A DNA stretch of 64,000 nucleotides, taken from assembly GCA_018434325.1 (NCBI GenBank), contig JAHDPO010000018.1, positions 1 to 64,000 on the forward strand, read 5' to 3'. The position numbers and the translations under genes are program-made. The DNA is from Clostridia bacterium. GTDB lineage: Bacteria > Bacillota > Peptococcia > DRI-13 > UBA5745. Within the stretch, counting starts at the first letter, position 1; the number at the start of each line of letters is the position of its first letter. The notes under the pieces were generated by a model that was not told where the DNA came from, searched no databases, and saw only the letters and a program-made list of their open reading frames with translations. This document shows positions 55,793 to 63,554 of the stretch, one piece after another.

Positions 55793-58700
55793 TTATTCAA
55801 AGTGGTACGTCACCGAGTAGGTGATGTTGGATTTGTTGTACATGCACGAGTGGTTGGTATAATAATAAAACTCCAGCTGCGTGTATACGCCTGCGCCGAG
55901 GGTACGGGTGAAGGTGATGCCGTTGGAGGTGGTGCCGTAGTCCAGCTGATCCCACTGGCCGGTCAGCTTGTTGTAGCCGCGCACCCTGCCGAAGTCGGAG
56001 CCGCTGTGCCCGCTGACGGGCGGCACCGTAAAGGTGTATTCGGTGATGGTGGCGCCTTCGATGCCGTTTTCCATGATCACGGAATCCGGGCCTGTGAGCG
56101 TCATGCCACCGCCGCCGTTGGAATCCGCCACAAAGAAAACGATAGCGGCCCACGGGGACTCGGCGCCTGCGGAATCCACCGCCTTGACACGCACCACGTT
56201 CTTTCCGCGGGGGTAGGTCTGGGTTTCGGCGTTTCTGCCCTCCCAAATCAGGGTGACTGGGTCGCCGTCCGGGTCGGAGCTGGCTGCCGTGATGGTGACC
56301 GGCGTTCCCGGTGCCACACTGTTGCCGTTCGGCGTTCGGGTAATCATCGGCGCTGTCGGGGCGGAGTTTGCCACGGTAAAGGTCTTGGATACCCAATCGG
56401 AATACAGCCCGGTAGCATCTTTGGCGCGAACACGGACGGTGTGCGTGCCAACGGCATAGTAGCCGTCCGCCGCCTTGTTGTCCCATTCCAGTGTAGTGGG
56501 ATCGCCATCCGAGTCAGAGGCTGTTGCGCTGATATTCACAAGGAATTTGCCGCTTTGGGCTGTACGGGTCGGAGTGGCAGTCAAGGTAACCGTAGGCGCG
56601 GAGCTGGTGATGGTGAAGGTCTTTTCCGTCCAAGGGGAATATGCTCCGGCAATGTCCTTGGCACGGACTTTTACGGTATGGGTGCCGGGCGCATAGTAGT
56701 TGTCTGCCGCCTTGTTATCCCATTCCAGCATGGTGGTATCGCCGTCCGCATCCGCTGCCTTTGCACTGATATTGACGAGGAATTTGCCATCTTTCACCGT
56801 GCGGGTCGGCTCGACAGTCAGGGTTACGGTGGGCGCGGCATTGGTCACGGTGAAGGTCTTTTCCGTCCATGGGGAATACGCCCCGGCGATATCCTTGGCA
56901 CGAACTTTTACGGTATGGGTACCGGGCGCATAGTAGCCATCCGCCGCCTTGTTGTCCCATTCCAGCGTGGTGGCGTCACCGTCCGTATCCGCTGCCTTTG
57001 CACTGATATTGACGAGGAATTTGCCATCTTTCGCCGTGCGGGTCGGCTCGGCGGTCAGGATAACGGTTGGCGCGGCATTGGTCACGGTGAAGGTCTTTTC
57101 CGTCCACGCAGAATACGCCCCGGCAATGTCTTTGGCACGAACTTTTATGGTGTGAGTACCCGGCGCATAATAGCTGTCGGCCGCAGTATCCGCATACTCC
57201 AAGGTCACCGCATCCCCATCGGGGTCTGTGGCACTGGCGGTGATGTTCACAAGAAACTTGCCGGCCTTGGCGGTACGGGTGGGTACGGCTTCTACCACAG
57301 GGACATTCGGCGCGGTGTTGGTGACCGTGATGCGTTCCGAATGGGTGGTGACACGCGCTTCGCTGTCGGTGATAGAGGCGGTCAGGGTAAATGTGCCGGT
57401 GTCATGGATAGCGATTTTGCCGCCGTCATTGCCGAGGGTGCCCTGATACTGTGAGGGATTGCCGTCCTTTTGTAGTGTCCATACAACGGAATAGCTGCCG
57501 AGGTGCCGGACATCCTTTGCGGCAACTTCAAACTCCGTGCCGTAGTGAACAGCCTGCGGCATGGTAAATGCATATTGCACCACAGGGTGGATGCGAATGT
57601 TTTCGCTGTGGGAATATCTGCGTTTCAGGTAATCGGTCATGGCAGCGGTGAGAACATACTCGCCGTCGCCCTTAAAGGTAATCTTGCCGCCCTGGGGGGT
57701 GAGGCTGCCGTCAAACGCCTCGGAGAGCGGAATGCTCTTGCCGTCCTTGCTGACGGACCACTCCACCGGCAGAACCTGATTGTTGCCGTGGGTTCTGAGG
57801 TCGATGGCGGTATCGGTATAGGCAAATTCGGGAAGCTCAAAGCCGATGGTCAGCACAGGCAGAACCTCGCATTTGTCATGGCTTTCGTACAGAAATACAC
57901 GGCCGGTTTCATCGGTGACTCTGGCTGCCAGCTCATAGACACCGGCCCGTTTGAAGCGGATCGTGCCGCCGCCGTTTGTGAGCGTTCCGTCCACATAGGT
58001 CGGCCAGTCCTGAAATCCGTAGGTGTTGTCCACCAGCCATTCGACGGTGAGGCCGTCCAAATCAGTGGTTTCGGTTTTGACCGCAATATCCGTATCGGTG
58101 TGAACATACTCCGGCAGGCTGTAGCTGACGGCAGGCACAGGATACACCTTGAAGCCCTGCTCGTAGCGGTAGGTTCTGCCACCGTCGTCGGTGAATTCCG
58201 CTTTCAGAACATAGCTGCCCTTGGCATGAAACTTCAGCTCACCGCCGCTGTTGCCCAGCGTACCCTCCACCGCATCGGTGAGGGATACTTCTTTTCCGTC
58301 ACGGAGCAGCGTCCAATTTGCGGTATGGCTGCCGATTTCCCCGAACACTGCCTCCACCATCACGGTGCTGTCGGTGTGGAAGATTTCCGGCAGATAGAAG
58401 CCCGCCGAACCTACCGGGTAGACGGTAATATGGGCGGTATCGGAAAACACTCTGCCGGTATCGTCGGTGACAGAGGCGGTCAGCGCATACACACCTTTTT
58501 CCTTGAATCGGATGCTACCGTCAGCAGGATTTCCTTCGATCCATGTGTCGGTTTCGGCAGGCTCGCCGTTCCGGGTCAGGGTGTAGGCCACTGTGAGGCC
58601 GTCCGTTTCTTTTGTTTCTGTCTTGAGCGCCACGGTTTTATCCGTATGAGAAACGGTTGGGAGTGTCAGCTTGACCTCCGCTACCGGGTAGACCGTGATG

Positions 58701-59998
58701 CTATCCTGTGCGGTGATAACCTTGCCCAGCTCATCCGTAATCGAGGCGGTCAGCTTGTATACGCCCTTTTCCTTGAACAGCACCGTGCCGCCGGTGGAAT
58801 CCAGCGTTCCGGTGAGAGCCGTTTCGATATCGACGGCAGTGCCATCCTTTTCGAGCGACCATACCACCGCATTGGTACCGAGGTTTTCGGTCATCAGCTT
58901 CACCGCCACGGATTTGTCGGTATGGGTGGTTTCGGGCAGAGCGAACGCCGCCGTCACAACCGGGTAGATGCTGATGGTCTGCTCATGGGTCACCGTGACG
59001 CCCCGGCTGTTTTTGGCCGTGGCAATCAGGGTGATGCTGCCGGTCTGCATAAATTTCACTTTACCGCCGTTGTGGTCAAGGGTACCGTCTGTCAGCTCTG
59101 AAAGCTCGGCAGGCAGATCGTTTTTCAGGGCTGACCATGTCAAATCGCTTACATACCGGCTTTCCGGCTTGATTTCAATTTCATCGGCAGTATACGCGGT
59201 TTTGGGCAGTGTAAATGAAAACTGCGGGGCGGGAACATAGGAAGAACCGCCACCGGAACTGCTGCCGCCAGAACTGCCCCCGCCGGAATTCCCATCGGAG
59301 GGCTTATCCTCCGGCTTGGTGGGAACAGTCGGCTTGGGCGGTTCTTCCTTCTTGATTTTTTCTTTGGCCTTTTCCGTATCCACCAGCATTTCAAAGGCTT
59401 CGGCGCGGGTGGCCTTTCCGTCCGGCTTGACCGTGCCGTCCGGGTAGCCGTCTACGATACCGTATTCCTTGCCGGTGCAGATGCTGGATTTGTCCGATTC
59501 GGAAAGCGTATCGTCGTCGGAAAAGCCGGTGACGCAGGAGCAGGAGGCGTCATGCTCGCCCTTGCCGATGGCACGCACCAGCATGCGGATCATCTCCATG
59601 CGGGTGATGGGCTGATCCGGTAAAAACTTCGTGCCGAAATCGTCCTTTTGGATGATTCCCGCAATAATGAGCGCCTCAACATCCTGCTCCGACCAATGTC
59701 CGGCAATGTCGGTGAAGCGAAGGGTGACCTCGCTTTCCTCCGGCTCCGGCAGCTCCATGGTTCTGGCAACCAAGGCGGCGAATTCCCCTCTGGTGATGAT
59801 TTCATCCGGGTGCGCCAGCCCGTCGGGGTAGCCGCTGATGACGCCTTTTTCCGTCAGGATCTGAATGGCTTCCTCCGCCCAATGCCCCTTGGCATCCTCA
59901 AAATACCGGTTTACCGCATAGGCGCTGCCCGCAAGCAGGGAAAGCACAAGGCAGACAGTGAGGGCAAGGCACAGCGGCCGTTTCATTTTCTTATTCAT
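55793..59998 (-). CDS. Giant S-layer-homology surface protein with Ig-like repeats
   Basis: A 1401-residue surface protein. Signal peptide (residues 1 to about 28, ending SAYA), then three SLH domains (HWAEEAIQILTEKGVISGYP; HWSEQDVEALIIAGII; a third ending KATRAEAFEML) that bind wall polysaccharide. A Gly/Ser linker follows. About seven Ig-like modules each start F-x-LP-x-x-x-HTD and end YPV. Then come four highly similar modules of about 79 residues (PTRTAKDGKFLVNISAKAAD and on to YYAPGTHTVKVRAKD), a fifth divergent one, and a C-terminal adhesin-like domain. It likely projects from the cell and may mediate contact during mating. GGAGG precedes the ATG. Confidence 0.88.
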   Translation of the reverse strand: MNKKMKRPLCLALTVCLVLSLLAGSAYAVNRYFEDAKGHWAEEAIQILTEKGVISGYPDGLAHPDEIITRGEFAALVARTMELPEPEESEVTLRFTDIAGHWSEQDVEALIIAGIIQKDDFGTKFLPDQPITRMEMIRMLVRAIGKGEHDASCSCVTGFSDDDTLSESDKSSICTGKEYGIVDGYPDGTVKPDGKATRAEAFEMLVDTEKAKEKIKKEEPPKPTVPTKPEDKPSDGNSGGGSSGGSSSGGGSSYVPAPQFSFTLPKTAYTADEIEIKPESRYVSDLTWSALKNDLPAELSELTDGTLDHNGGKVKFMQTGSITLIATAKNSRGVTVTHEQTISIYPVVTAAFALPETTHTDKSVAVKLMTENLGTNAVVWSLEKDGTAVDIETALTGTLDSTGGTVLFKEKGVYKLTASITDELGKVITAQDSITVYPVAEVKLTLPTVSHTDKTVALKTETKETDGLTVAYTLTRNGEPAETDTWIEGNPADGSIRFKEKGVYALTASVTDDTGRVFSDTAHITVYPVGSAGFYLPEIFHTDSTVMVEAVFGEIGSHTANWTLLRDGKEVSLTDAVEGTLGNSGGELKFHAKGSYVLKAEFTDDGGRTYRYEQGFKVYPVPAVSYSLPEYVHTDTDIAVKTETTDLDGLTVEWLVDNTYGFQDWPTYVDGTLTNGGGTIRFKRAGVYELAARVTDETGRVFLYESHDKCEVLPVLTIGFELPEFAYTDTAIDLRTHGNNQVLPVEWSVSKDGKSIPLSEAFDGSLTPQGGKITFKGDGEYVLTAAMTDYLKRRYSHSENIRIHPVVQYAFTMPQAVHYGTEFEVAAKDVRHLGSYSVVWTLQKDGNPSQYQGTLGNDGGKIAIHDTGTFTLTASITDSEARVTTHSERITVTNTAPNVPVVEAVPTRTAKAGKFLVNITASATDPDGDAVTLEYADTAADSYYAPGTHTIKVRAKDIAGAYSAWTEKTFTVTNAAPTVILTAEPTRTAKDGKFLVNISAKAADTDGDATTLEWDNKAADGYYAPGTHTVKVRAKDIAGAYSPWTEKTFTVTNAAPTVTLTVEPTRTVKDGKFLVNISAKAADADGDTTMLEWDNKAADNYYAPGTHTVKVRAKDIAGAYSPWTEKTFTITSSAPTVTLTATPTRTAQSGKFLVNISATASDSDGDPTTLEWDNKAADGYYAVGTHTVRVRAKDATGLYSDWVSKTFTVANSAPTAPMITRTPNGNSVAPGTPVTITAASSDPDGDPVTLIWEGRNAETQTYPRGKNVVRVKAVDSAGAESPWAAIVFFVADSNGGGGMTLTGPDSVIMENGIEGATITEYTFTVPPVSGHSGSDFGRVRGYNKLTGQWDQLDYGTTSNGITFTRTLGAGVYTQLEFYYYTNHSCMYNKSNITYSVTYHFE
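56360..57310 (-). repeat. Four tandem repeats of about 237 bp within the SLH protein gene
   Basis: Four consecutive units encode nearly identical 79-residue Ig/PKD-like modules; the two middle ones differ at only a few positions. The DNA is correspondingly repetitive, which suggests recent duplication or gene conversion, and copy number may vary between strains. Long antisense open frames across this region are a by-product of the repeats. Confidence 0.8.
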
Positions 59999-60007
59999 AA
60001 GCGCCTC

Positions 60008-60364
60008 CTACATTCCGCCCATGACGGGCTGACCTTGCTCCTGCTGGGCGGAGGATTCCTGTTTCTGCGCGGCGGTCTGCCCCTGGGTCAGCGTCTGCTG
60101 ATAAGCGCCGAGGACCGCCTTGTCAAACTCTGCCTTGGCCTCCTTGGTGCAGGGAAAGCAGATATCCTTGTACTCGCCGTTTCCGGCCTTATAGCTTGGC
60201 ATGGAGATAAACAGCCCTTTAGAGCCCTCCATAATTTTGATGCCCCGCACGGCAAAATCGCCGTAGACATTGACCGAGGCGGTGGCCTTGCAGCTGCCCT
60301 CCGGACGGATGGAGTGGATTTTCACATCGTACTTGGGTGCGGCCGGTGTCGTGTTCTTAGGCAT
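60008..60364 (-). CDS. SpoVG family protein with a Gln-rich tail
   Basis: A 118-residue protein. The SpoVG core reads YDVKIHSIRPEGSCKATASV, then AVRGIKIMEGSKGLFISMPS and the strand KDICFPCTKEAKAEFDKAVL. SpoVG binds nucleic acid and regulates gene expression. A Gln-rich C-terminal tail not found in chromosomal SpoVG ends EQGQPVMGGM, one of the shared Met tails. The start is the ATG at 60364 after AAGGAGG. It lies just ahead of the SLH gene. Confidence 0.87.
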   Translation of the reverse strand: MPKNTTPAAPKYDVKIHSIRPEGSCKATASVNVYGDFAVRGIKIMEGSKGLFISMPSYKAGNGEYKDICFPCTKEAKAEFDKAVLGAYQQTLTQGQTAAQKQESSAQQEQGQPVMGGM

Positions 60365-60398
60365 GGTTTTTTCCTCCTTCACAAGATTTCCGGCACAG

Positions 60399-60629
60399 TT
60401 AACCGGCGTAGTTGAACATCTCCTTGATGCGCTCGGTCAGGGTGGGGAGCACCGTTTCCCCGAACAGGGCATACAGCCCCGCGAGGAGCAAAGCGCCCAA
60501 AACCACTGCAATCAGGATTTTGATCGCGGTGTCAATGTAGCCGTCCCCGGCATTCCCTGCGAGAATGGAGCGGCTTTTCACAGCAGCCGCACCGAGCTTG
60601 TTCTTCAGCTTGCAAAATAGACTTTTCAT
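60399..60629 (-). CDS. Flp-like pilin (DUF6133-type), copy 2
   Basis: A 76-residue paralogue of the pilin at 55550. The region from GDGYIDTAIKILIAVVLGAL to KEMFNYAG is almost identical (LTERIKEMFN instead of LVQRIKEMFN), while the basic leader differs (KSLFCKLKNKLGAAAVKSRS). The DNA of the shared part is also highly similar. It is separated from the other pilin by the SLH and SpoVG genes. AAGGAGGCCAAA precedes the ATG at 60629. Confidence 0.78.
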   Translation of the reverse strand: MKSLFCKLKNKLGAAAVKSRSILAGNAGDGYIDTAIKILIAVVLGALLLAGLYALFGETVLPTLTERIKEMFNYAG

Positions 60630-60679
60630 TTTGGCCTCCTTCATAAAATGAGGGCATGAAAAAAACAGCTTCTGGCTGT

Positions 60680-61237
60680 CTACATGCTCATGCCCATGGT
60701 TTGGGTTTGCTCCGGTTCCCCGAAGCTGATTTGTTGAAATCCGAAGCGGTCACAGTAGTGGAATTCGCTGCCCTCTGCGTCATACAGCTCCACCACATCG
60801 GACATGGACAGGGAGTGTCCGTCATAGCCAGGCGGGTGATTCACGTTGCACCTTGTGTAGATGGCTTCGAGATCGTTGGTGTCAAGCTGCCCGTCATAGG
60901 CGACCCGGTAATGCTCCCGGGACGGCTCTCCAAACTGCCGCACCGTTTCCTCATAAGAGATAAACTTCCTATACACATCCGTTTCCGGCTTCAGCTGCCA
61001 GACGCGCACATTTTTCAGCGGTGCGGCGGACTCATTCATGCCGCCCATTCGTTCCCCCGCGGCAAGCCGTTCCATCACGCCGTCCGTCCACTGCGGGGTC
61101 AGGCTGCGGCTTTTGAGCCATGCGGTCAGCTCGTCATTTTGAAAGATGCTGTCCACCACCGCTTTTTCTTTTTCTGTATATCCGGCCGGGTTTCCGTAGT
61201 AGGAAATGAGGCCGTTCTTCAGGGTGATTCCCGGCAT
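60680..61237 (-). CDS. YodL-domain protein
   Basis: A 185-residue cytosolic protein. The first 75 residues (KNGLISYYGNPAGYTEKEKA) are unassigned. The rest matches the YodL domain: NVRVWQLKPETDVYRKFISY, then DTNDLEAIYTRCNVNHPPGY, and DGHSLSMSDVVELYDAEG ending with DRFGFQQI. YodL domains are common in large polyvalent phage and ICE proteins; the function is unknown. The C-terminus EPEQTQTMGMSM is a clear example of the shared tail. GGGAGGTGAGC precedes the ATG. Confidence 0.75.
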   Translation of the reverse strand: MPGITLKNGLISYYGNPAGYTEKEKAVVDSIFQNDELTAWLKSRSLTPQWTDGVMERLAAGERMGGMNESAAPLKNVRVWQLKPETDVYRKFISYEETVRQFGEPSREHYRVAYDGQLDTNDLEAIYTRCNVNHPPGYDGHSLSMSDVVELYDAEGSEFHYCDRFGFQQISFGEPEQTQTMGMSM

Positions 61238-61278
61238 ATGCTCACCTCCCGGATTGTGTGTTGGGAATCCAAGACAGG

Positions 61279-61815
61279 TTAGTTGCCGTAGATGATGCTG
61301 TCCAGCATAATCAGCTCATCCAGCTCCGCAAGGCACACGCCGCTTTGGGCCAGCACGGCGAGAATACCGGGCGGCACATCGGTAATATCCTGCTGGATAT
61401 CGGCCTCCACCACCGTGATTTCGCCGCTGTCCTCGTCCGTATAGGCTTCCAGCTTGGCGTCGGCGGGGATACCCGCTTCCTCCAGCAGATAGCCGGGGAT
61501 GCGGACAGTCTGGCTTTCATCCAGCAGATCATGGCAGAGAGAGCAAGCGGAAACGCATCCGGCAGGGCAGTCATCTGCGCAGCCCTCGCCGCAGTTGTCG
61601 CACAGTCCGCAGGCGGAGGCGAGAACGACGGTCAGATCGGCGGCAAGGGCGCTGAGACTCTGGATGGCGTTCGCCACCTCCAGCGCCGTCATTTTGTCCT
61701 TCATAAATACAAGGGCGTTCTGTCCGGCATGAAGCTCCAGCGTATCCTTGTCGGTGAAGCCGGACCGTTCACAGGCATCGGCCGGTAGGCCGATTTGGGG
61801 CATTTGATTCTTTTT
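61279..61815 (-). CDS. Cys-rich putative metal-binding protein
   Basis: A 178-residue acidic protein. Near its centre is a dense cluster of nine Cys: CGLCDNCGEGCADDCPAG then CVSACSLC. This could bind zinc or an iron-sulfur cluster. The flanks have an AbrB-like feel (VRIPGYLLEEAGIPADAKLE, a strand-turn-helix), suggesting a DNA-binding swapped-hairpin element. No firm family. The start is the ATG at 61815 with GGAGG upstream; a TTG seven codons earlier overlaps that site. Confidence 0.6.
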   Translation of the reverse strand, partial: KKNQMPQIGLPADACERSGFTDKDTLELHAGQNALVFMKDKMTALEVANAIQSLSALAADLTVVLASACGLCDNCGEGCADDCPAGCVSACSLCHDLLDESQTVRIPGYLLEEAGIPADAKLEAYTDEDSGEITVVEADIQQDITDVPPGILAVLAQSGVCLAELDELIMLDSIIYGN

Positions 61816-61886
61816 CATAAAAAAGGGTTCCTCCAATCAAGTATTAATTTTGTTTTTCACGCAAGGCTGTGCCAAGGGCGCTTTTT

Positions 61887-62729
61887 CTACTCCATGAAGC
61901 CTCCTTCCCCAAACAGATTCAGCTGTGATGGGGCGTTTTTCTCACGCTCATGCAGATCGTAGTTGGCAATGAGGATTTCAGGAAACTGCGCCCCATTGTC
62001 ATAACGCTGCTTGATGTTGTTAATGCGGGTAAAGGCTTCCGTCTGGATGCCCGGTGCGTCATAGAGGCTGCGGATAAATTCACAGTCGTTGTAGGACAGC
62101 AGAAATTTGCCGCCGATCTGCAGCAGGGCATCCCGCAGGCGGATATGGTCTTTTTCCGTGAAGCCGTCCTCGCCCACGTTTTTGTAATAGCTTTCGGTTT
62201 CAAAATACGGCGGGTCGCAGTAGAAAAAGCTGACAGGGCGGTCATACTGCCCGATGAGCTTCTCAAAGTCCTTGTTTTCGATGACCACCTTGGCAAGCCG
62301 CCGGTGGGCTTGCTCGATGAGAGGGAAATTGCTGCGGATATCATGGGGCTGGCTACCGTAGCTGGTTAGCCCCGACGCATAGCTGTAGCGGATAAGCTGG
62401 TAAACCCACGCCGCTTTTTGCACATCCGATGCGGGAGAATCGCGGGCGAGGGCGTTTTTCACAAGCTCGAAATCCGCGCGGGAGTTGAGGCAGTAGGCAA
62501 GCGCCGCCATTAGCTCCTGCGGCTTCTCCCGCACACAGCGGTAGAGGTTCACCAGCAGACCGTTGAAGTCATTGTAGACCTCAAAATCGTTGCCGGGCAG
62601 CTTGTGGAAAAGCACCCAGCCGCCTCCGCCGAACACCTCAATGTACCGCTCATAATAGAGGGGAAACAGGGTGACAATCAGCTCACGCAAGGATTTCTTG
62701 CCGCCGATCCAGGACATGAAGCTGTTCAG
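61887..62729 (-). CDS. Dam-type (D12 class) N6-adenine DNA methyltransferase
   Basis: A 280-residue methylase. SWIGGKKSLRELI binds SAM (motif X/I), EVFGGGGWVLFHK and YNDFNGLLVNLYRCV follow, and FFYCDPPYFETESYY is the catalytic DPPY motif. I place the start at CTG 62729: it is 7-8 bp after AAGGAGGTG, gives NSFMSWIGGK as in many relatives, and overlaps the upstream stop in a CTGA arrangement. The ATG at 62717 has no site of its own. The tail SQLNLFGEGG contains QLNLF, close to the beta-clamp-binding consensus. It probably protects ICE DNA. Confidence 0.88.
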   Translation of the reverse strand: MNSFMSWIGGKKSLRELIVTLFPLYYERYIEVFGGGGWVLFHKLPGNDFEVYNDFNGLLVNLYRCVREKPQELMAALAYCLNSRADFELVKNALARDSPASDVQKAAWVYQLIRYSYASGLTSYGSQPHDIRSNFPLIEQAHRRLAKVVIENKDFEKLIGQYDRPVSFFYCDPPYFETESYYKNVGEDGFTEKDHIRLRDALLQIGGKFLLSYNDCEFIRSLYDAPGIQTEAFTRINNIKQRYDNGAQFPEILIANYDLHEREKNAPSQLNLFGEGGFME

Positions 62730-63058
62730 GAGTCATCACCTCCTTCCAGCGGCAGACGTATCTGCGTATCGTCAAAGGCTGCAAGGGAACGCCGAAGGCC
62801 GGTGATGGCAGCACTGATTCCGCTGATGCGGTTTCTCATATGCCGGATGGTCAGGCGTACCTCGGCTTCGGTTTTCGCGTAAAAGTACCCGTTCTGGTCG
62901 CTGGCAATGGGAACACCCTCCCGGCGCAGGGCATTGACCTGATCCCGCAGCTCCTTGCCGGAAACGTGGAAGGTACATTCCAGCTCACGGCTGATGACCG
63001 CGTTTTCCGCACCGCGGTGATACCGGCGCAGATGCTCTGCAAGCTGTTCTTTCTGCAT
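62726..63058 (-). CDS. Small winged-helix-like accessory protein
   Basis: A 110-residue protein. AEHLRRYHRGAENAVISREL then FHVSGKELRDQVNALRREGV followed by PIASDQNGYFYAKTEAEVR is a winged-helix pattern like the HTH of phage DNA-modification accessory proteins. A helical C-terminus ends TQIRLPLEGG. It may control or load the methylase encoded next, to which it is coupled by a CTGA overlap. The start ATG at 63058 follows AAAGGAGG. Family uncertain. Confidence 0.65.
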   Translation of the reverse strand: MQKEQLAEHLRRYHRGAENAVISRELECTFHVSGKELRDQVNALRREGVPIASDQNGYFYAKTEAEVRLTIRHMRNRISGISAAITGLRRSLAAFDDTQIRLPLEGGDDS

Positions 63059-63104
63059 GGGTCCTCCTTTCCGGCCGTTTCCCCAGAAAGGCAAAAAAGG
63101 GCGC

Positions 63105-63143
63105 AAAAAAACAGGGCCGCCTCCTGTTGGGGAAACGGCCCTG
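63105..63143 (-). terminator. Strong terminator between two transfer-operon segments
   Basis: ACAGGGCCG pairs perfectly with CGGCCCTGT, with further partial pairing of the loop, followed on the minus strand by TTTTTT. It ends the transcript of the upstream 96-residue gene, so the genes below 63058 need their own promoter or read-through. Confidence 0.8.
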
Positions 63144-63186
63144 TTTTAATGTGGGGTCTAAAAAAGCGCAGGCGTCTCTGCCTGCG

Positions 63187-63477
63187 CTACTTGATTACGC
63201 CAAGCTCTCTTAACACTGCCACGCAGTCCTTGGCGCCCTGAATGTACAGATGCTTTTGAAACGTTACCTCTAAATCCGAATTTTGACTCAGATAATACTC
63301 AATTCTGTCTTTTATACCTTGACTGATTTCAAAGCTGTTCTGGATGCTGTCACTGAGCGAAATTAGTTCCTGTGCCAGTTTCTCCGCCTGAGGGTCTGAT
63401 TCACGCAGGGCGGAATATACAAGCTGAAACCGCTCCGCCAGAGCCATATCCAGCAAGTCCATGAGCTTCTCGTCCAT
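63187..63477 (-). CDS. Hypothetical helical protein (DUF6664-like)
   Basis: A 96-residue helical protein: DEKLMDLLDMALAERFQLVY, then KLAQELISLSDSIQNSFEIS and LYIQGAKDCVAVLRELGV. I recall small clostridial ICE proteins of this type as DUF6664, function unknown. GGGAGGCGAAGAAG precedes the ATG. A perfect terminator follows within 45 bp. Confidence 0.6.
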   Translation of the reverse strand: MDEKLMDLLDMALAERFQLVYSALRESDPQAEKLAQELISLSDSIQNSFEISQGIKDRIEYYLSQNSDLEVTFQKHLYIQGAKDCVAVLRELGVIK

Positions 63478-63554
63478 CTTCTTCGCCTCCCTTCAGCACA
63501 ACACAATGCCACAGCTTCATGAGAATAGCTATACCAAAACCCAACAAAGATTTG

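Noticed and set aside
56360-57310. Regular repeats as a possible CRISPR array
   Set aside because: Units are about 237 bp, contiguous and in frame, encoding protein modules; no short repeats with unique spacers.
55544-57454. A 636-codon open frame on the plus strand across the SLH gene and pilin
   Set aside because: It runs antisense to a convincing SLH/Ig protein and gives a Gly/Arg/Val-rich sequence without domains. GC-rich repetitive DNA keeps the opposite frame open.
57503-59101. A 532-codon plus-strand open frame
   Set aside because: Antisense shadow of the Ig repeats of the SLH protein; no RBS or recognisable motif.
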